Below, in pieces: positions 1 through 8,437 of a stretch of DNA of 64,000 bases. The stretch is from positions 6,882,001 through 6,946,000 of the forward strand of contig NZ_CP032543.1 of the NCBI RefSeq assembly GCF_003610995.1, written 5' to 3'. Source of the DNA: Streptomyces griseus subsp. griseus (GTDB taxonomy: Bacteria; Actinomycetota; Actinomycetes; Streptomycetales; Streptomycetaceae). The notes below the pieces were generated by a model that saw only the letters and a list, made by a program, of their open reading frames with translations, was not told the origin of the DNA and made no database searches. Position numbers and translations under genes: made by a program. How positions within the stretch are numbered: position 1 is the stretch's first letter; every line of letters starts with the position of its first letter.

Positions 1-303
1 GAGCACCCCGGCGCACTCCTTGCCGTCGCAGGTGCCCTTCTCGGCGTTGATGCGCAGCCGGACCACGGCGTCCCGGTCGTCGGCCACCGCGAAGGTGACC
101 TCGGAGCCGCCGGTGCCCGGGAAGAGGGTGCGGGCCCCGATCGCCTTGATCTGCCCGGGGAAGTGCTTGTCGGCCAGCTCCTCCGCCGCCCGGCGGTCCT
201 CCTTGGTGGTGACCACCCCGCAGGCGCTCACCAGGGCCACCAGCGAACCTGCCAGTACACAGGTGGCGGCGGCTCTCCACTGTCTGCGGCGTGATCCGGC
301 CAT
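1..303 (-). CDS. Partial secreted lipoprotein, C-terminus outside window
   Basis: This reading frame on the minus strand begins with ATG at 303, preceded by a GAGGAG Shine-Dalgarno about 7 bases upstream, and runs off the left edge without a stop. The first 28 residues form a lipoprotein signal: an Arg-rich start (MAGSRRRQWR), a hydrophobic stretch and a lipobox LVSAC with the acylated Cys at about residue 28. The visible mature part is charged and soluble-looking, with two later Cys near the window edge (TCDGKECAG). I do not recognise the family. It should be anchored to the outer face of the membrane. It is divergent from the protease gene that follows. Confidence that it is coding is high; its function is unknown. 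Confidence 0.75.
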   Translation of the reverse strand, partial: MAGSRRRQWRAAATCVLAGSLVALVSACGVVTTKEDRRAAEELADKHFPGQIKAIGARTLFPGTGGSEVTFAVADDRDAVVRLRINAEKGTCDGKECAGVL

Positions 304-496
304 GGTCTGCTCCTCGGAGTGGTGCTGCCCTGTGTTCCTGTGACAGTAGGACCGGAAGCCGTGAGGCCGGATGAGTACGCCTACTCAAACCCGGTACGCG
401 GTCTTCTCGCGACCGGGTGGGAAGGTCTCCGTACCACCTCTCGTCATTGGCATGGACCTGCCTATAGAACTCCGCTACAGTCCGGGACGACGCATC

Positions 497-510
497 TGAG
501 AGCGCTCTCA
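497..510. promoter_or_regulatory. LacI-type operator palindrome 1 (upstream of protease)
   Basis: TGAGAGCGCTCTCA is a perfect 14-bp palindrome, 79 bases before the protease start. It shares the 12-bp core GAGAGCGCTCTC with sites at 1978, 3305 and 13370. The central CG dyad and flanking symmetry are typical of LacI-family operators (the Streptomyces CebR site is similar but shorter). A TATAGA hexamer about 30 bases upstream could be the -10 element, so a bound repressor would sit just downstream of the transcription start. Its function is inferred. Confidence 0.65.
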
Positions 511-588
511 AAAACTCGATCCGGATGTACTCCCGGATGCCTCCCGTTCCACCCCCACGTCGCTGGAACAACAGGAAGGGTCACTCCC

Positions 589-1734
589 TTGAGACACGCA
601 ACCGTTCTGCGGACCGGCCTGTCCGCGCTCCTGGTCCTCGGTGCCTGGACCGCCGTCGGCCCGTCGACCGCCTCCGCCGCCCCCACCGACTCCGCGGAGC
701 TCCCCGCCTCCGCGGCCCTGCTCTCCGCCATGCAGCGCGACCTCGGCCTGACCGAGGGTCAGGCCCGTACGCGGCTGGCCGAGGAGAAGGCGGCGACGGC
801 CCTGGAGCCGAAGGCGCAGCGCGCCGCGGGCTCCGCCTACGCCGGGTCGTGGTTCGACCCGGCGACCGGCAAGCTGACCGTGGCGGTCACGGACGCCGCC
901 AAGGCCGGTGCCGTACGGGCCGCCGGCGCGCAGACCCGGATCGTCGAGAACTCGGCGGCCCGACTCGACGCCACCATGAAGCGCATCGACGCCCTGAGCG
1001 CGCCCGACGGGGTGGCCAGCTGGCGCGTCGACCCCGCCACCAGCCGTGTCGTCGTGAACGTCGTCGACTCCGCGCAGGGTGACAACGATGTCCGCGCCTT
1101 CGTCGCCAAGGCCCGCAAGGCCGGGCCCGTCACCGTGGAGCGGACGGCCGGGGCCCCGCAGACCTTCGCCGCCGGAACCGTCGGCGGCGACCCGTACTAC
1201 ACCGGCAACGTCCGCTGTTCGATCGGCTTCTCGGTGCACGGCGGCTTCGTCACCGCCGGTCACTGCGGACGCGCCGGGCAGCAGGTCCGTGGCTGGGACA
1301 ACTCCTACATCGGCAACTTCCAGGGCTCGTCCTTCCCCGGCGACGACTACGCCTGGGTGAACGTCGGCAGCGGCTGGTGGACCGTCCCGGTCGTCCTCGG
1401 CTGGGGCACCGTCTCCGACCAACTGGTGCGCGGCTCGAACGAGGCCCCGATCGGCGCCTCGATCTGCCGCTCCGGCTCCACCACGCGCTGGCACTGCGGC
1501 CGGGTCCTCGCCAAGAACGAGACCGTCAACTACAGCCAGGGCGCCGTGCACCAGATGACCAAGACCAGCGTCTGCGCCGAGGGCGGCGACTCCGGTGGGT
1601 CGTTCATCAGCGGCGACCAGGCCCAGGGTGTCACCTCGGGCGGCTGGGGCAACTGCTCCAGCGGCGGTGAGACCTGGTACCAGCCGATCAACGAGATCCT
1701 CAACCGGTACGGGCTGAGGCTGCACACCGCCTGA
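589..1734 (+). CDS. Streptogrisin-like secreted serine protease (S1 family)
   Basis: A secreted chymotrypsin-fold endopeptidase made as a prepro-protein of 381 residues. I chose the TTG at 589 because AGGAAGGG lies 8 bases upstream and translation then begins exactly at a signal peptide (residues 1-30, ending ASA-A). Residues 31-195 form the alpha-lytic/streptogrisin prodomain (intramolecular chaperone). The mature protease starts near residue 197. The catalytic triad is visible: His225 in TAGHC, Asp253 in GDDYAWV and Ser335 in GGDSGGS. Cys pairs 210/226, 293/303 and 329/about 357 fit the three family disulfides. There is no C-terminal binding domain, so it resembles streptogrisin B/D rather than C. 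It is monocistronic, with a LacI-type palindrome in its promoter and a hairpin at 1795 after it. Confidence 0.93.
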   Translation: MRHATVLRTGLSALLVLGAWTAVGPSTASAAPTDSAELPASAALLSAMQRDLGLTEGQARTRLAEEKAATALEPKAQRAAGSAYAGSWFDPATGKLTVAVTDAAKAGAVRAAGAQTRIVENSAARLDATMKRIDALSAPDGVASWRVDPATSRVVVNVVDSAQGDNDVRAFVAKARKAGPVTVERTAGAPQTFAAGTVGGDPYYTGNVRCSIGFSVHGGFVTAGHCGRAGQQVRGWDNSYIGNFQGSSFPGDDYAWVNVGSGWWTVPVVLGWGTVSDQLVRGSNEAPIGASICRSGSTTRWHCGRVLAKNETVNYSQGAVHQMTKTSVCAEGGDSGGSFISGDQAQGVTSGGWGNCSSGGETWYQPINEILNRYGLRLHTA

Positions 1735-1794
1735 TCCGGGGGAGCCGCACGGCCGGCTCCCGTGGGCGAGGTGAACGCGTACGACAGGTGCCCG

Positions 1795-1822
1795 AGCGGC
1801 CCCGCCCACGGGTGGGGCCGCT
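1795..1822 (+). terminator. Hairpin terminator after protease gene
   Basis: An inverted repeat with 9-bp arms (AGCGGCCCC / GGGGCCGCT) and a 10-base loop lies 60 bases after the protease stop. No long T-run follows, which is usual for Streptomyces terminators. Confidence 0.6.
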
Positions 1823-1977
1823 TCCGTGTGCCGGTGGCCGCCCGCACGCGTACCCGCCTTCCGGGCGATTCGCCACCCGCCGTCGCATTGGCCCGTTACC
1901 TCAACGCCCTTTGCGCGGCGCATCGTTCACAAGCTATTGACACCCTCTCAGCCTCGACGCAACACTGACAGCGCCTT

Positions 1978-1991
1978 GGAGAGCGCTCTCC
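1978..1991. promoter_or_regulatory. LacI-type operator palindrome 2 (upstream of DUF1996 gene)
   Basis: GGAGAGCGCTCTCC is a perfect 14-bp palindrome 134 bases before the DUF1996 start. It is identical to the site in front of the LacI gene at 13370. It is a predicted repressor site. Confidence 0.65.
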
Positions 1992-2124
1992 CAGACAGTC
2001 TCCGGCCGCTTTCCGGCCTCGTGGACGCTCTGGGGCGGTGGCCCTTCCCGGCTGCACCACCAGCTCAACTCTCCCCCCACCATGCACCCGATGTGCATGG
2101 ATGCAGAGCGGTATGGAGGTCCGC

Positions 2125-3243
2125 ATGGTGACAAGACTCAACAGAACGACCCTGGTGTCCGCGCTGATCGTGGCGACCGCCCTGGCCCTGGTGGCCCTGG
2201 GGCTGAGCGTGATCACGAACGCCGGGGCCGGCACGGCCGCGGCCTCCCCGGCCGCGGCCGATCCCCCCGCTGCCGCGTCCCACGTGATGCAGGGGCACAA
2301 GATGGCGCCCGCCAAGCCGGTGGCCTTCGGGGACGACCCCGACGGCGACGGCTACATCCCCGCGAATCCCCCGGTCACCGGTGTGACGCCGTCCCGGGAG
2401 ATACCGCCGCACCGCTACTTCCACGAGTTCCAGGCGAATTGCTCGGCCACCCACACCGCCCCGGACGACCCGATCGTCTACCCGGGGCAGGCCGGCGCCT
2501 CGCACGACCACACGTTCATGGGGAACAGGACCACCAACGCCAGCAGCACCACCGCCTCGCTGAGCGCGGGCGGTACGGCCTGTCTGGCGGTGGGCGACCT
2601 CTCCGCGTACTGGATGCCGACCCTCTACAACGGGAACCAGGAGATCCGCCCGACCGGACCGCAGGTGATCTACTACAAGGCCGGAGTCACCGACTACCGC
2701 ACGGTGCGGCCCTTCCCCAAGGGGCTGCGGTTCGTCGTCGGCAGCCCGACCCAGACCAAGGAGCAGTTCCGCGACCACCCCGGCACGGTCGAGGGGTTCG
2801 AGTGCGGTGAGAGCTTCCACAACTACGACATCCCGGCGACCTGCCCCACCAGCCGGGACACCCAGCTCAACCTGCGGATGCAGGCGCCCAGCTGCTGGGA
2901 CGGGAAGTACCTGGACACCCCGGACCACAAGGCCCACATGGCCTATCCGATCGTGACGGGTGCCAACCAGGACGTCTGCCCGGCGAGCCACCCGGTCGCC
3001 CTGCCGATGATCGAGTTCAAGATGGCGTGGCCGGTCAACGGAGACATGTCGAAGGTGAGACTGGCCAGTGGGAGGGGCTACTCCTTCCACTACGACTTCT
3101 TCAACGCCTGGGACAACGCCACGCTGAAGGCCATGGTCGACCACTGTGTCGTCGGCGGCCTCCAGTGCGACCCGCGTGGTTACGACCAGAACAACCCGGG
3201 CCGGGGCTCCGTCCTGGACGAGAACTACCGGCTGCGGCGCTGA
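2125..3243 (+). CDS. Secreted DUF1996 domain protein
   Basis: A 372-residue exported protein. The ATG at 2125 has GGAGGT 5 bases upstream. Residues 1-35 form a signal peptide (MVTRLNRTT, then a hydrophobic core). The mature part carries the DUF1996 signature: a DPIVYPGQ segment followed by a histidine pair in SHDHTF, then a WMP..Y motif and several conserved Cys. DUF1996 proteins are secreted, occur in fungi and actinomycetes and often accompany polysaccharide-degrading enzymes; the biochemical role is not settled. It lies 121 bases before a glycoside hydrolase with the same operator, and follows a protease with the same operator, which suggests joint deployment against a polymeric substrate. 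Family assignment is confident; function is not. Confidence 0.85.
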   Translation: MVTRLNRTTLVSALIVATALALVALGLSVITNAGAGTAAASPAAADPPAAASHVMQGHKMAPAKPVAFGDDPDGDGYIPANPPVTGVTPSREIPPHRYFHEFQANCSATHTAPDDPIVYPGQAGASHDHTFMGNRTTNASSTTASLSAGGTACLAVGDLSAYWMPTLYNGNQEIRPTGPQVIYYKAGVTDYRTVRPFPKGLRFVVGSPTQTKEQFRDHPGTVEGFECGESFHNYDIPATCPTSRDTQLNLRMQAPSCWDGKYLDTPDHKAHMAYPIVTGANQDVCPASHPVALPMIEFKMAWPVNGDMSKVRLASGRGYSFHYDFFNAWDNATLKAMVDHCVVGGLQCDPRGYDQNNPGRGSVLDENYRLRR

Positions 3244-3304
3244 CCGGCGTGGCCGCCTGACCGACCGTTGGGCGCTCTCCCCCGTGGGTGCAGTCCGCTT
3301 ACGA

Positions 3305-3320
3305 GGGAGAGCGCTCTCCC
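3305..3320. promoter_or_regulatory. LacI-type operator palindrome 3 (upstream of glycoside hydrolase)
   Basis: GGGAGAGCGCTCTCCC is a perfect 16-bp palindrome 44 bases before the glycoside hydrolase start. It is the longest of the four copies in the window and the best candidate for the full operator. Confidence 0.7.
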
Positions 3321-3364
3321 ATTGTGCTCTCCCTGTCCTCTCCCCACTGAGGAGCTCTCCCCCC

Positions 3365-5131
3365 ATGAACCTCCCCCCTCTCCGACGCTCCCCCCACACA
3401 CGGCGCCGGGCCACCGCGCGCCTCGCCGCGGCCGCGCTTCTGGCCGGGGCCGTGGCCGCCCTTCCGGCGCCCGCCGCCCACGCGGCGGGAAGTGTCGTCA
3501 AGGTGACCGGAACCCAGGGCGACTGGCAGTTGACCGTGGACGGTTCGCCGTACACCGTGAAGGGCCTGACCTGGGGCCCGTCCGTCGCGGACGCCGGGCA
3601 GTACATGCCCGATGTGAAGTCGATGGGCGTCAACACCATCCGTACGTGGGGCACCGACGCCACCACGAAGCCCCTCCTCGACAGTGCTGCGGCCAACGGG
3701 ATCAAGGTGATCGCCGGATTCTGGCTCCAGCCCGGCGGCGGCCCCGGCAGCGGCGGCTGCGTGAACTACCTGACGGACACCGCCTACAGGAACGACATGC
3801 TCGCCGAGTTCCCGAAGTGGGTGGAGACCTACAAGGACCATGAGGGCGTCCTCATGTGGAACGTGGGCAACGAGTCGGTGCTCGGCCTCCAGAACTGCTA
3901 CAGCGGTGAGGCCCTGGAGCAGCAGCGCGACGCCTACACCTCGTTCGTCAACGAGATCGCCAAGAAGATCCATGACGTCGACCCGAACCACCCGGTCACC
4001 TCGACCGACGCCTGGACCGGGGCCTGGCCGTACTACAAGAAGAACGCGCCCGACCTCGACCTGTACGCCGTGAACTCCTACGACGCCGTCTGCGACATCC
4101 GCTCCACCTGGGAGCAAGGCGGGTACGACAAGCCCTACATCGTCACCGAGGGCGGGCCCGCCGGTGAGTGGGAGGTGCCGGACGACGCCAACGGCGTACC
4201 GGAGGAGCCCACCGACGTGGAGAAGGCGGCGGGGTACAAGAGCGCCTGGGGCTGCGTCCAGGGCCACCCGGGGGTCTCGCTCGGGGCGACGCTCTTCCAC
4301 TACGGCACCGAGTACGACTTCGGGGGTGTCTGGTTCAACCTGCTCCCCGCGGGCCAGAAGCGGCTCTCGTACTACGCGGTGAAGGAGGCGTACGGCGCCT
4401 CCACCTCCGGTGACAACACCCCGCCCGTCATCAGCGGGTTCACCGTCGACAACGCCACCGCCGTGCCGGCCGGCCGGACCTTCCGGGTGAGCGCCTCCGT
4501 CACCGACCCGGACGGCGACGCGCTCAGCCACCAGGTGCTGTTCAGCTCCAAGTACGTCGACGGCAACGGCAGCCTGACGGAGGCGGAGTTCACCGACCGG
4601 GGCGACGGCACCTTCGACGTGACCGCCCCGGACCGGCTCGGCGTCTGGAAGGTCTACCTCAAGTCGACCGACGGCCAGGGCAACGTCGGCATCGAGACCA
4701 CGTCCCTCAAGGTGGTGCCGCCGCAGGTCGACGGGGTCAACCTGGCGCTCGGCAGGACCGCCACGGCCTCGACCTTCCAGGCGGACAGCACCGGCTGCCC
4801 CTGCCCGGCGGCCAACGCCGTCGACGGGTCCTTCGACACCCGCTGGGCCAGTGAGTGGGCCGACCAGCAGTGGATCCAGGTCGACCTGGGCGCCACCACC
4901 TCCTTCGACCACGTACAGCTGGCCTGGGAGGCCGCCTACGCCAAGGGCTACACGGTCCAGACCTCGGACAACGGCGAGGACTGGACCACCGTCCACACCG
5001 AGACGGCGGGCAACGGCGGCATCGATGACATCGAGGTCGCCGGGAGCGGACGGTACGTCCGCGTGCACACCTCCGAACGCGGCACGCCGTGGGGCAACTC
5101 GCTCTACGAGTTCGGCGTCTACCGCAGCTGA
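3365..5131 (+). CDS. Secreted TIM-barrel glycoside hydrolase with C-terminal discoidin domain
   Basis: A 588-residue exported enzyme. The ATG at 3365 follows GAGGAG. Signal peptide is residues 1-41 (AHA-A). Residues 45-345 form a TIM barrel like the GH5/GH2 clan: NTIRTWG strand, NVGNES with a likely acid/base Glu170, and YIVTEGG with a likely nucleophile Glu262. Residues about 352-450 form an Ig/fibronectin-like domain (TPPVISGF). Residues about 455-588 form an F5/8-type discoidin (CBM32-like) domain beginning VNLALGRTATAS. The exact GH family and substrate cannot be told from sequence reading; a beta-glucan or mannan is plausible. It probably works outside the cell together with the protease and DUF1996 protein under the same LacI-type operator. 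A strong hairpin follows the gene. Confidence 0.85.
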   Translation: MNLPPLRRSPHTRRRATARLAAAALLAGAVAALPAPAAHAAGSVVKVTGTQGDWQLTVDGSPYTVKGLTWGPSVADAGQYMPDVKSMGVNTIRTWGTDATTKPLLDSAAANGIKVIAGFWLQPGGGPGSGGCVNYLTDTAYRNDMLAEFPKWVETYKDHEGVLMWNVGNESVLGLQNCYSGEALEQQRDAYTSFVNEIAKKIHDVDPNHPVTSTDAWTGAWPYYKKNAPDLDLYAVNSYDAVCDIRSTWEQGGYDKPYIVTEGGPAGEWEVPDDANGVPEEPTDVEKAAGYKSAWGCVQGHPGVSLGATLFHYGTEYDFGGVWFNLLPAGQKRLSYYAVKEAYGASTSGDNTPPVISGFTVDNATAVPAGRTFRVSASVTDPDGDALSHQVLFSSKYVDGNGSLTEAEFTDRGDGTFDVTAPDRLGVWKVYLKSTDGQGNVGIETTSLKVVPPQVDGVNLALGRTATASTFQADSTGCPCPAANAVDGSFDTRWASEWADQQWIQVDLGATTSFDHVQLAWEAAYAKGYTVQTSDNGEDWTTVHTETAGNGGIDDIEVAGSGRYVRVHTSERGTPWGNSLYEFGVYRS

Positions 5132-5189
5132 CCCGCCGGACGGCGAGACCTGCCGCACCGTTTCTCCCCGCTGCCGGTGCGGTGGGACA

Positions 5190-5227
5190 GGCCGTGGCGG
5201 CCACGGAAATCCGTGGCCGCCACGGCC
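5190..5227 (+). terminator. Perfect 17-bp hairpin terminator after glycoside hydrolase
   Basis: Two perfectly complementary 17-base arms (5190-5206 and 5211-5227, sequence rich in GGCCGTGG/CCACGGCC) are joined by an AAAT loop 58 bases after the stop. A pyrimidine-rich stretch follows. Confidence 0.8.
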
Positions 5228-5255
5228 TTCCCCCTCGTAGCGTGGCCCCTTCCGG

Positions 5256-6101
5256 CCGCTGGACGGTGGCCACCTACGACCCTCGCGGCTGCTCGCGCAG
5301 CTTGCTGGACGGGGCCCGGTGACGGACCAGTCGCCCGCGACACACGCGGACGACATCGTCCGGCTGGTCGACCTGCTGTCGCCGGACGGGGCTCCCGCCG
5401 CGCTCTTCGGCTCCAGTTCGAGCGCCGTCGTCGCGCCGGCGGCCCTGGCCCGCCACCCCGGCCGGCCGAGCCGGGTCGTCGCACACGAACCGCCCGTGGT
5501 CGCGCAGCCGCCGGTCCCGGACGCGGGTCGCGCGCTCTTCGCGGCCGTACGGGAGGCGTTCCGGCGGGACGGGGTGCCGGCGGCGATGGCCACGATGGCG
5601 GCGGGGCTCGCGCCGGAGGAGGGGCAGGCGGCCCCAGGCCCTGAGCCGGCGCCCCCAGGTCCTGAGCGGGCGGCCCCGGACCGGGAGCAGGCCGCCGCCA
5701 CCGCGGAGGAGGCTCGCACCCCGGAGCGGAACGCGGAACAGGCCGCCACCCGGGAGCAGAGCCCTGACCCGGAGCGGGCGGCCGAGAGGGGAAAGCCCCC
5801 AACCCCCCGCCCAGGCCGCCACCTTCCGCCGGATGCACGCCAACCTGCCCGTCTTCCTGGAGCACGTCCTCTGTCCGTTCAGCGGTTACGTCCCCGACCT
5901 CGTGGCCCTCAGAGCCGCCTCCGCCCGGCTGGTCGTCGGCGTCGGCCGGGACTCCCGTGCCCTCCTGCCCGCCGTCGCGGCCGAGCGGCTGGCCCGGAAC
6001 GTGGACGCCGAGGTGGTGGAGGTCCCCGGCGGGCACATCGGCCTCACCGAGGACCCCGGGCGTTCGGCGCCCGGCTGCGGGACGTGCTCCTCGCCCGGTG
6101 A
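5256..6101 (+). pseudogene. Alpha/beta hydrolase remnant, 5'-truncated and frameshifted
   Basis: Pieces of an alpha/beta hydrolase are spread over more than one frame. The first, near 5260, reads TVATYDPRGCSRS (the third-strand region). The second, from GTG 5319, reads HADDIVRLVDLL and a nucleophile elbow FGSSSSA. A third frame from 5833 carries the C-terminal part with VPGGHIGLTEDP. The last residues FGARLRDVLLAR return to the second frame and stop at 6101. The first 40 or so residues of the usual 260-280 are missing, and a roughly 60-residue Glu/Pro/Ala-rich stretch not typical of the family lies in the middle (5620-5800). No single start gives an intact protein. It is unlikely to be functional. 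It could once have been a small esterase. Confidence 0.6.
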
Positions 6102-6102
6102 A

Positions 6103-6146
6103 AAGGCTCCCGGCCGTGGCGGCTTACCACCACGGCCGGGAGCCTT
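6103..6146. terminator. Bidirectional hairpin between hydrolase remnant and GH1 gene
   Basis: 17-base complementary arms (6103-6119, 6130-6146) flank a 10-base loop. It lies between two convergent genes, with A-run on the left and a TT on the right, so it can serve both strands. Confidence 0.8.
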
Positions 6147-6164
6147 CGCGTGCGGGGAGTGGGT

Positions 6165-7523
6165 TCAGACGGCCAGCCCCGCGCGGCGTCCCGCGTGCTC
6201 CCGGATCAGCGCCGCGTACCGGCGACCGCTGCTCTTGACCGTACGGCGCTGGGTCGCGTAGTCCACGTGGACCAGGCCGAACCGCTTGTCGTAGCCGTAC
6301 GCCCACTCGAAGTTGTCCAGCAGCGACCAGGCGAAGTATCCGGCCAGCGGTGCGCCCTTGGCGACCGCACGGGCGCAGGCGGCGAGGTGCTCCTCCAGGT
6401 AGCGCACACGCTCCGGGTCGTGGACCGAGCCGTCGGCCGCCACGGTGTCCTGGTAGGCCGAGCCGTTCTCGGTGACATAGATGCGCTCCACGCCGTACTC
6501 CTCGGTGAGCCGCAGCAGCAGCTGCTCCAGCCCGTCCGCGTACACCTCCCAGTCCATGTACGTGTGGCGCCCGTCGGCCACGGGGACCTGCGTGAAGCCC
6601 GGCGCCTGGCCGGACGGATCGGCGGTGACGATCTGGCGGAAGTAGTAGTTGAGCCCCAGCCAGTCCAGCGGCGCCGCGATGGTCTCCAGGTCGCCCGGCC
6701 GCACCGGGAGTTCGACCCCGTACGTCTCGACCATGTCCTGCGGGTAGCCGCGCCCGAGGACCGGGTCCAGCCACCAGCGGTTGATGTGGCCGTCGGCGCG
6801 GCGGGCGGCGGCCAGGTCGGCCTCGCTCGTGCTCGCCGGCACGATCGGGCTGAGGTTGTTCACGATGCCGACCCGGGCGTCCGAGGAGGCCGCGCGGATC
6901 GCCCGCACGGCCAGGCCGTGGCCCAGGTGCAGGTGGTACGAGGCGCGCACGGCGGCGGTGAGGTCGGTGAGCCCCGGGGCCATCCGGCCCTCCAGGTGCC
7001 CGATCCACGCCGAGCAGAGCGGCTCGTTGAGCGTCGCCCAGTCCTTGACCCGGTCGCCCAGGCGGTCGACGACCTGGGCGGCGTACGCGGCGAAGTGCTC
7101 CGAGGTCTCCCGTACGGTCCAGCCGCCCCGGTCCTGGAGCACCTGCGGCAGGTCCCAGTGGTAGAGCGTGGCGAACGGGGTGACCCCGGCCTCCAGGAGC
7201 CCGTCCACCAGCCGGTCGTAGAAGTCCAGCCCCGCCTTGTTGACGGGCCCGTCGCCACCCGGCACGACGCGCGGCCAGGCGACCGAGAACCGGTAGGCAC
7301 CGGCGCCGACCTGCTTGATCAGGCCGATGTCCTTGGGGACCCGGTGATAGTGGTCGCAGGCCACATCGCCGGTGTCACCACCGTCGATCTTGCCCGGGGT
7401 GTGCGAGAACGTGTCCCAGATGGAGGGGGAGCGGCCGTCCTCGGCCACGGCTCCCTCGATCTGGTACGAGGCGGTGGCGACGCCCCAGGTGAAGTCGGCC
7501 GGGAGGGAGTCGAGGTCGGTCAC
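6165..7523 (-). CDS. GH1 family beta-glucosidase
   Basis: A 452-residue cytoplasmic glycoside hydrolase family 1 enzyme, predicted to split imported beta-glucosides into glucose by a retaining mechanism. The GTG at 7523 has GAAAGG 6 bases upstream and begins [14 protein letters not shown], the usual GH1 N-terminus. Catalytic Glu167 sits in TLNEP and nucleophile Glu352 in YVTENG. QIEGA near residue 21 and WSLLDNFEW near the end bind glucose in this family. Length is normal. It is the last gene of an ABC uptake operon (binding protein, two permeases, this enzyme), resembling cebEFG-bglC but with a ROK regulator instead of an adjacent LacI. Confidence 0.93.
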   Translation of the reverse strand: MTDLDSLPADFTWGVATASYQIEGAVAEDGRSPSIWDTFSHTPGKIDGGDTGDVACDHYHRVPKDIGLIKQVGAGAYRFSVAWPRVVPGGDGPVNKAGLDFYDRLVDGLLEAGVTPFATLYHWDLPQVLQDRGGWTVRETSEHFAAYAAQVVDRLGDRVKDWATLNEPLCSAWIGHLEGRMAPGLTDLTAAVRASYHLHLGHGLAVRAIRAASSDARVGIVNNLSPIVPASTSEADLAAARRADGHINRWWLDPVLGRGYPQDMVETYGVELPVRPGDLETIAAPLDWLGLNYYFRQIVTADPSGQAPGFTQVPVADGRHTYMDWEVYADGLEQLLLRLTEEYGVERIYVTENGSAYQDTVAADGSVHDPERVRYLEEHLAACARAVAKGAPLAGYFAWSLLDNFEWAYGYDKRFGLVHVDYATQRRTVKSSGRRYAALIREHAGRRAGLAV

Positions 7524-7543
7524 GTGCTGCCTTTCTGCGGGGG

Positions 7544-8437
7544 TCACTTGACGGCTCCCGCGGTGAGTCCGGCGACGAGGTAGCGCTGGAGGAGGAGGAA
7601 CCCGGCGACGATCGGCACGCTCACCACGAGCGAGGCGGCCATGACCTGGTTCCAGTAGACGTCGTTCTGCGTCGCGTACCCCTGGAGGCCGACGGAGAGG
7701 GTGCGGGTCGCGTCGTTGGTCATCACGGAGGCGAAGAGGACTTCGCCCCAGGCCGTCATGAACGAGTAGACGGAGACGGCGACGATGCCCGGCACGGCGG
7801 CCGGCACGACGACGCGGAAGAGGGCGCCGACCGGTCCGCAGCCGTCCACCAGGGCGGCCTCGTCGAGGTCCCTGGGGATGGAGTCGAAGTACCCGATCAG
7901 CATCCAGATGGAGAACGGCAGCGAGAACGTCAGATAGGTGAGGATCAGGCCGCCGCGTGAACCGTAGAGGGCTACGCCGGTGGAGCTGCCGATGTTGACG
8001 AAGATGAGGAACAGCGGCAGCAGGAAGAGGATGCCCGGGAACATCTGCGTGGAGAGCACCGTGACGGTGAAGACCCGCTTGCCCCGGAACTTGTAGCGGC
8101 TCACCGCGTAGGCGGAGAACACCGCGATCGTCACCGACAGCACCGTCGCCGAACTCGCCACGATCAGCGAGTTGACGAAGTACTTGGCGAGCGGAACGGT
8201 CTTCCAGATGTCGAAGTACGGCTGGACCGTCAGGGTGGAGGGGAACCACTGGAACTTCCCCGACACGTCCTGGAGCGGCTTCAGCGAACTGCTGACCATC
8301 ACGTAGACCGGCAGCAGGACGAAGCCGGCCAGCAGCGTGAGGACGACGCGGCGGGTCCACAGGAAGGACTGCGGGGCGGCCATGGGGGAGCGGGAGCGCG
8401 AGCGGGCGGCGCCCGGGGTCCGCGTGAGGCTAGACAT
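7544..8437 (-). CDS. Carbohydrate ABC transporter permease (MalG/CebG type)
   Basis: A 297-residue inner-membrane permease with about six membrane spans. The coupling EAA loop is visible as [20 protein letters not shown] around residues 200-220, which contacts the ATPase. The start ATG at 8437 overlaps the end of the preceding permease gene by 8 bases, so translation is coupled. No ATPase gene is in this operon; as with other Streptomyces CUT1 sugar transporters, a shared MsiK-type ATPase elsewhere is expected. The substrate is probably a beta-linked glucoside, judged from the GH1 gene 20 bases downstream. Confidence 0.93.
   Translation of the reverse strand: MSSLTRTPGAARSRSRSPMAAPQSFLWTRRVVLTLLAGFVLLPVYVMVSSSLKPLQDVSGKFQWFPSTLTVQPYFDIWKTVPLAKYFVNSLIVASSATVLSVTIAVFSAYAVSRYKFRGKRVFTVTVLSTQMFPGILFLLPLFLIFVNIGSSTGVALYGSRGGLILTYLTFSLPFSIWMLIGYFDSIPRDLDEAALVDGCGPVGALFRVVVPAAVPGIVAVSVYSFMTAWGEVLFASVMTNDATRTLSVGLQGYATQNDVYWNQVMAASLVVSVPIVAGFLLLQRYLVAGLTAGAVK

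Larger units (their letters stand above)
1735..2124. other. Intergenic region between protease and DUF1996 gene
   Basis: This 390-base gap holds the protease terminator hairpin (1795-1822), a moderately AT-richer stretch around 1920-1970 that may contain the promoter of the next gene (a TATTGACA-like sequence near 1935), and the second LacI-type palindrome at 1978. No gene was recognised in it. Confidence 0.5.

Noticed and set aside
508..1923. Long open frame antisense to the protease gene
   Set aside because: High GC leaves long antisense frames everywhere; this one has no ribosome site or domain, while the sense strand encodes a complete protease.
3299..5749. 816-codon antisense frame across the glycoside hydrolase
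   Set aside because: Composition shows a shadow of codon bias on the opposite strand; the sense protein has clear signal peptide and domains.
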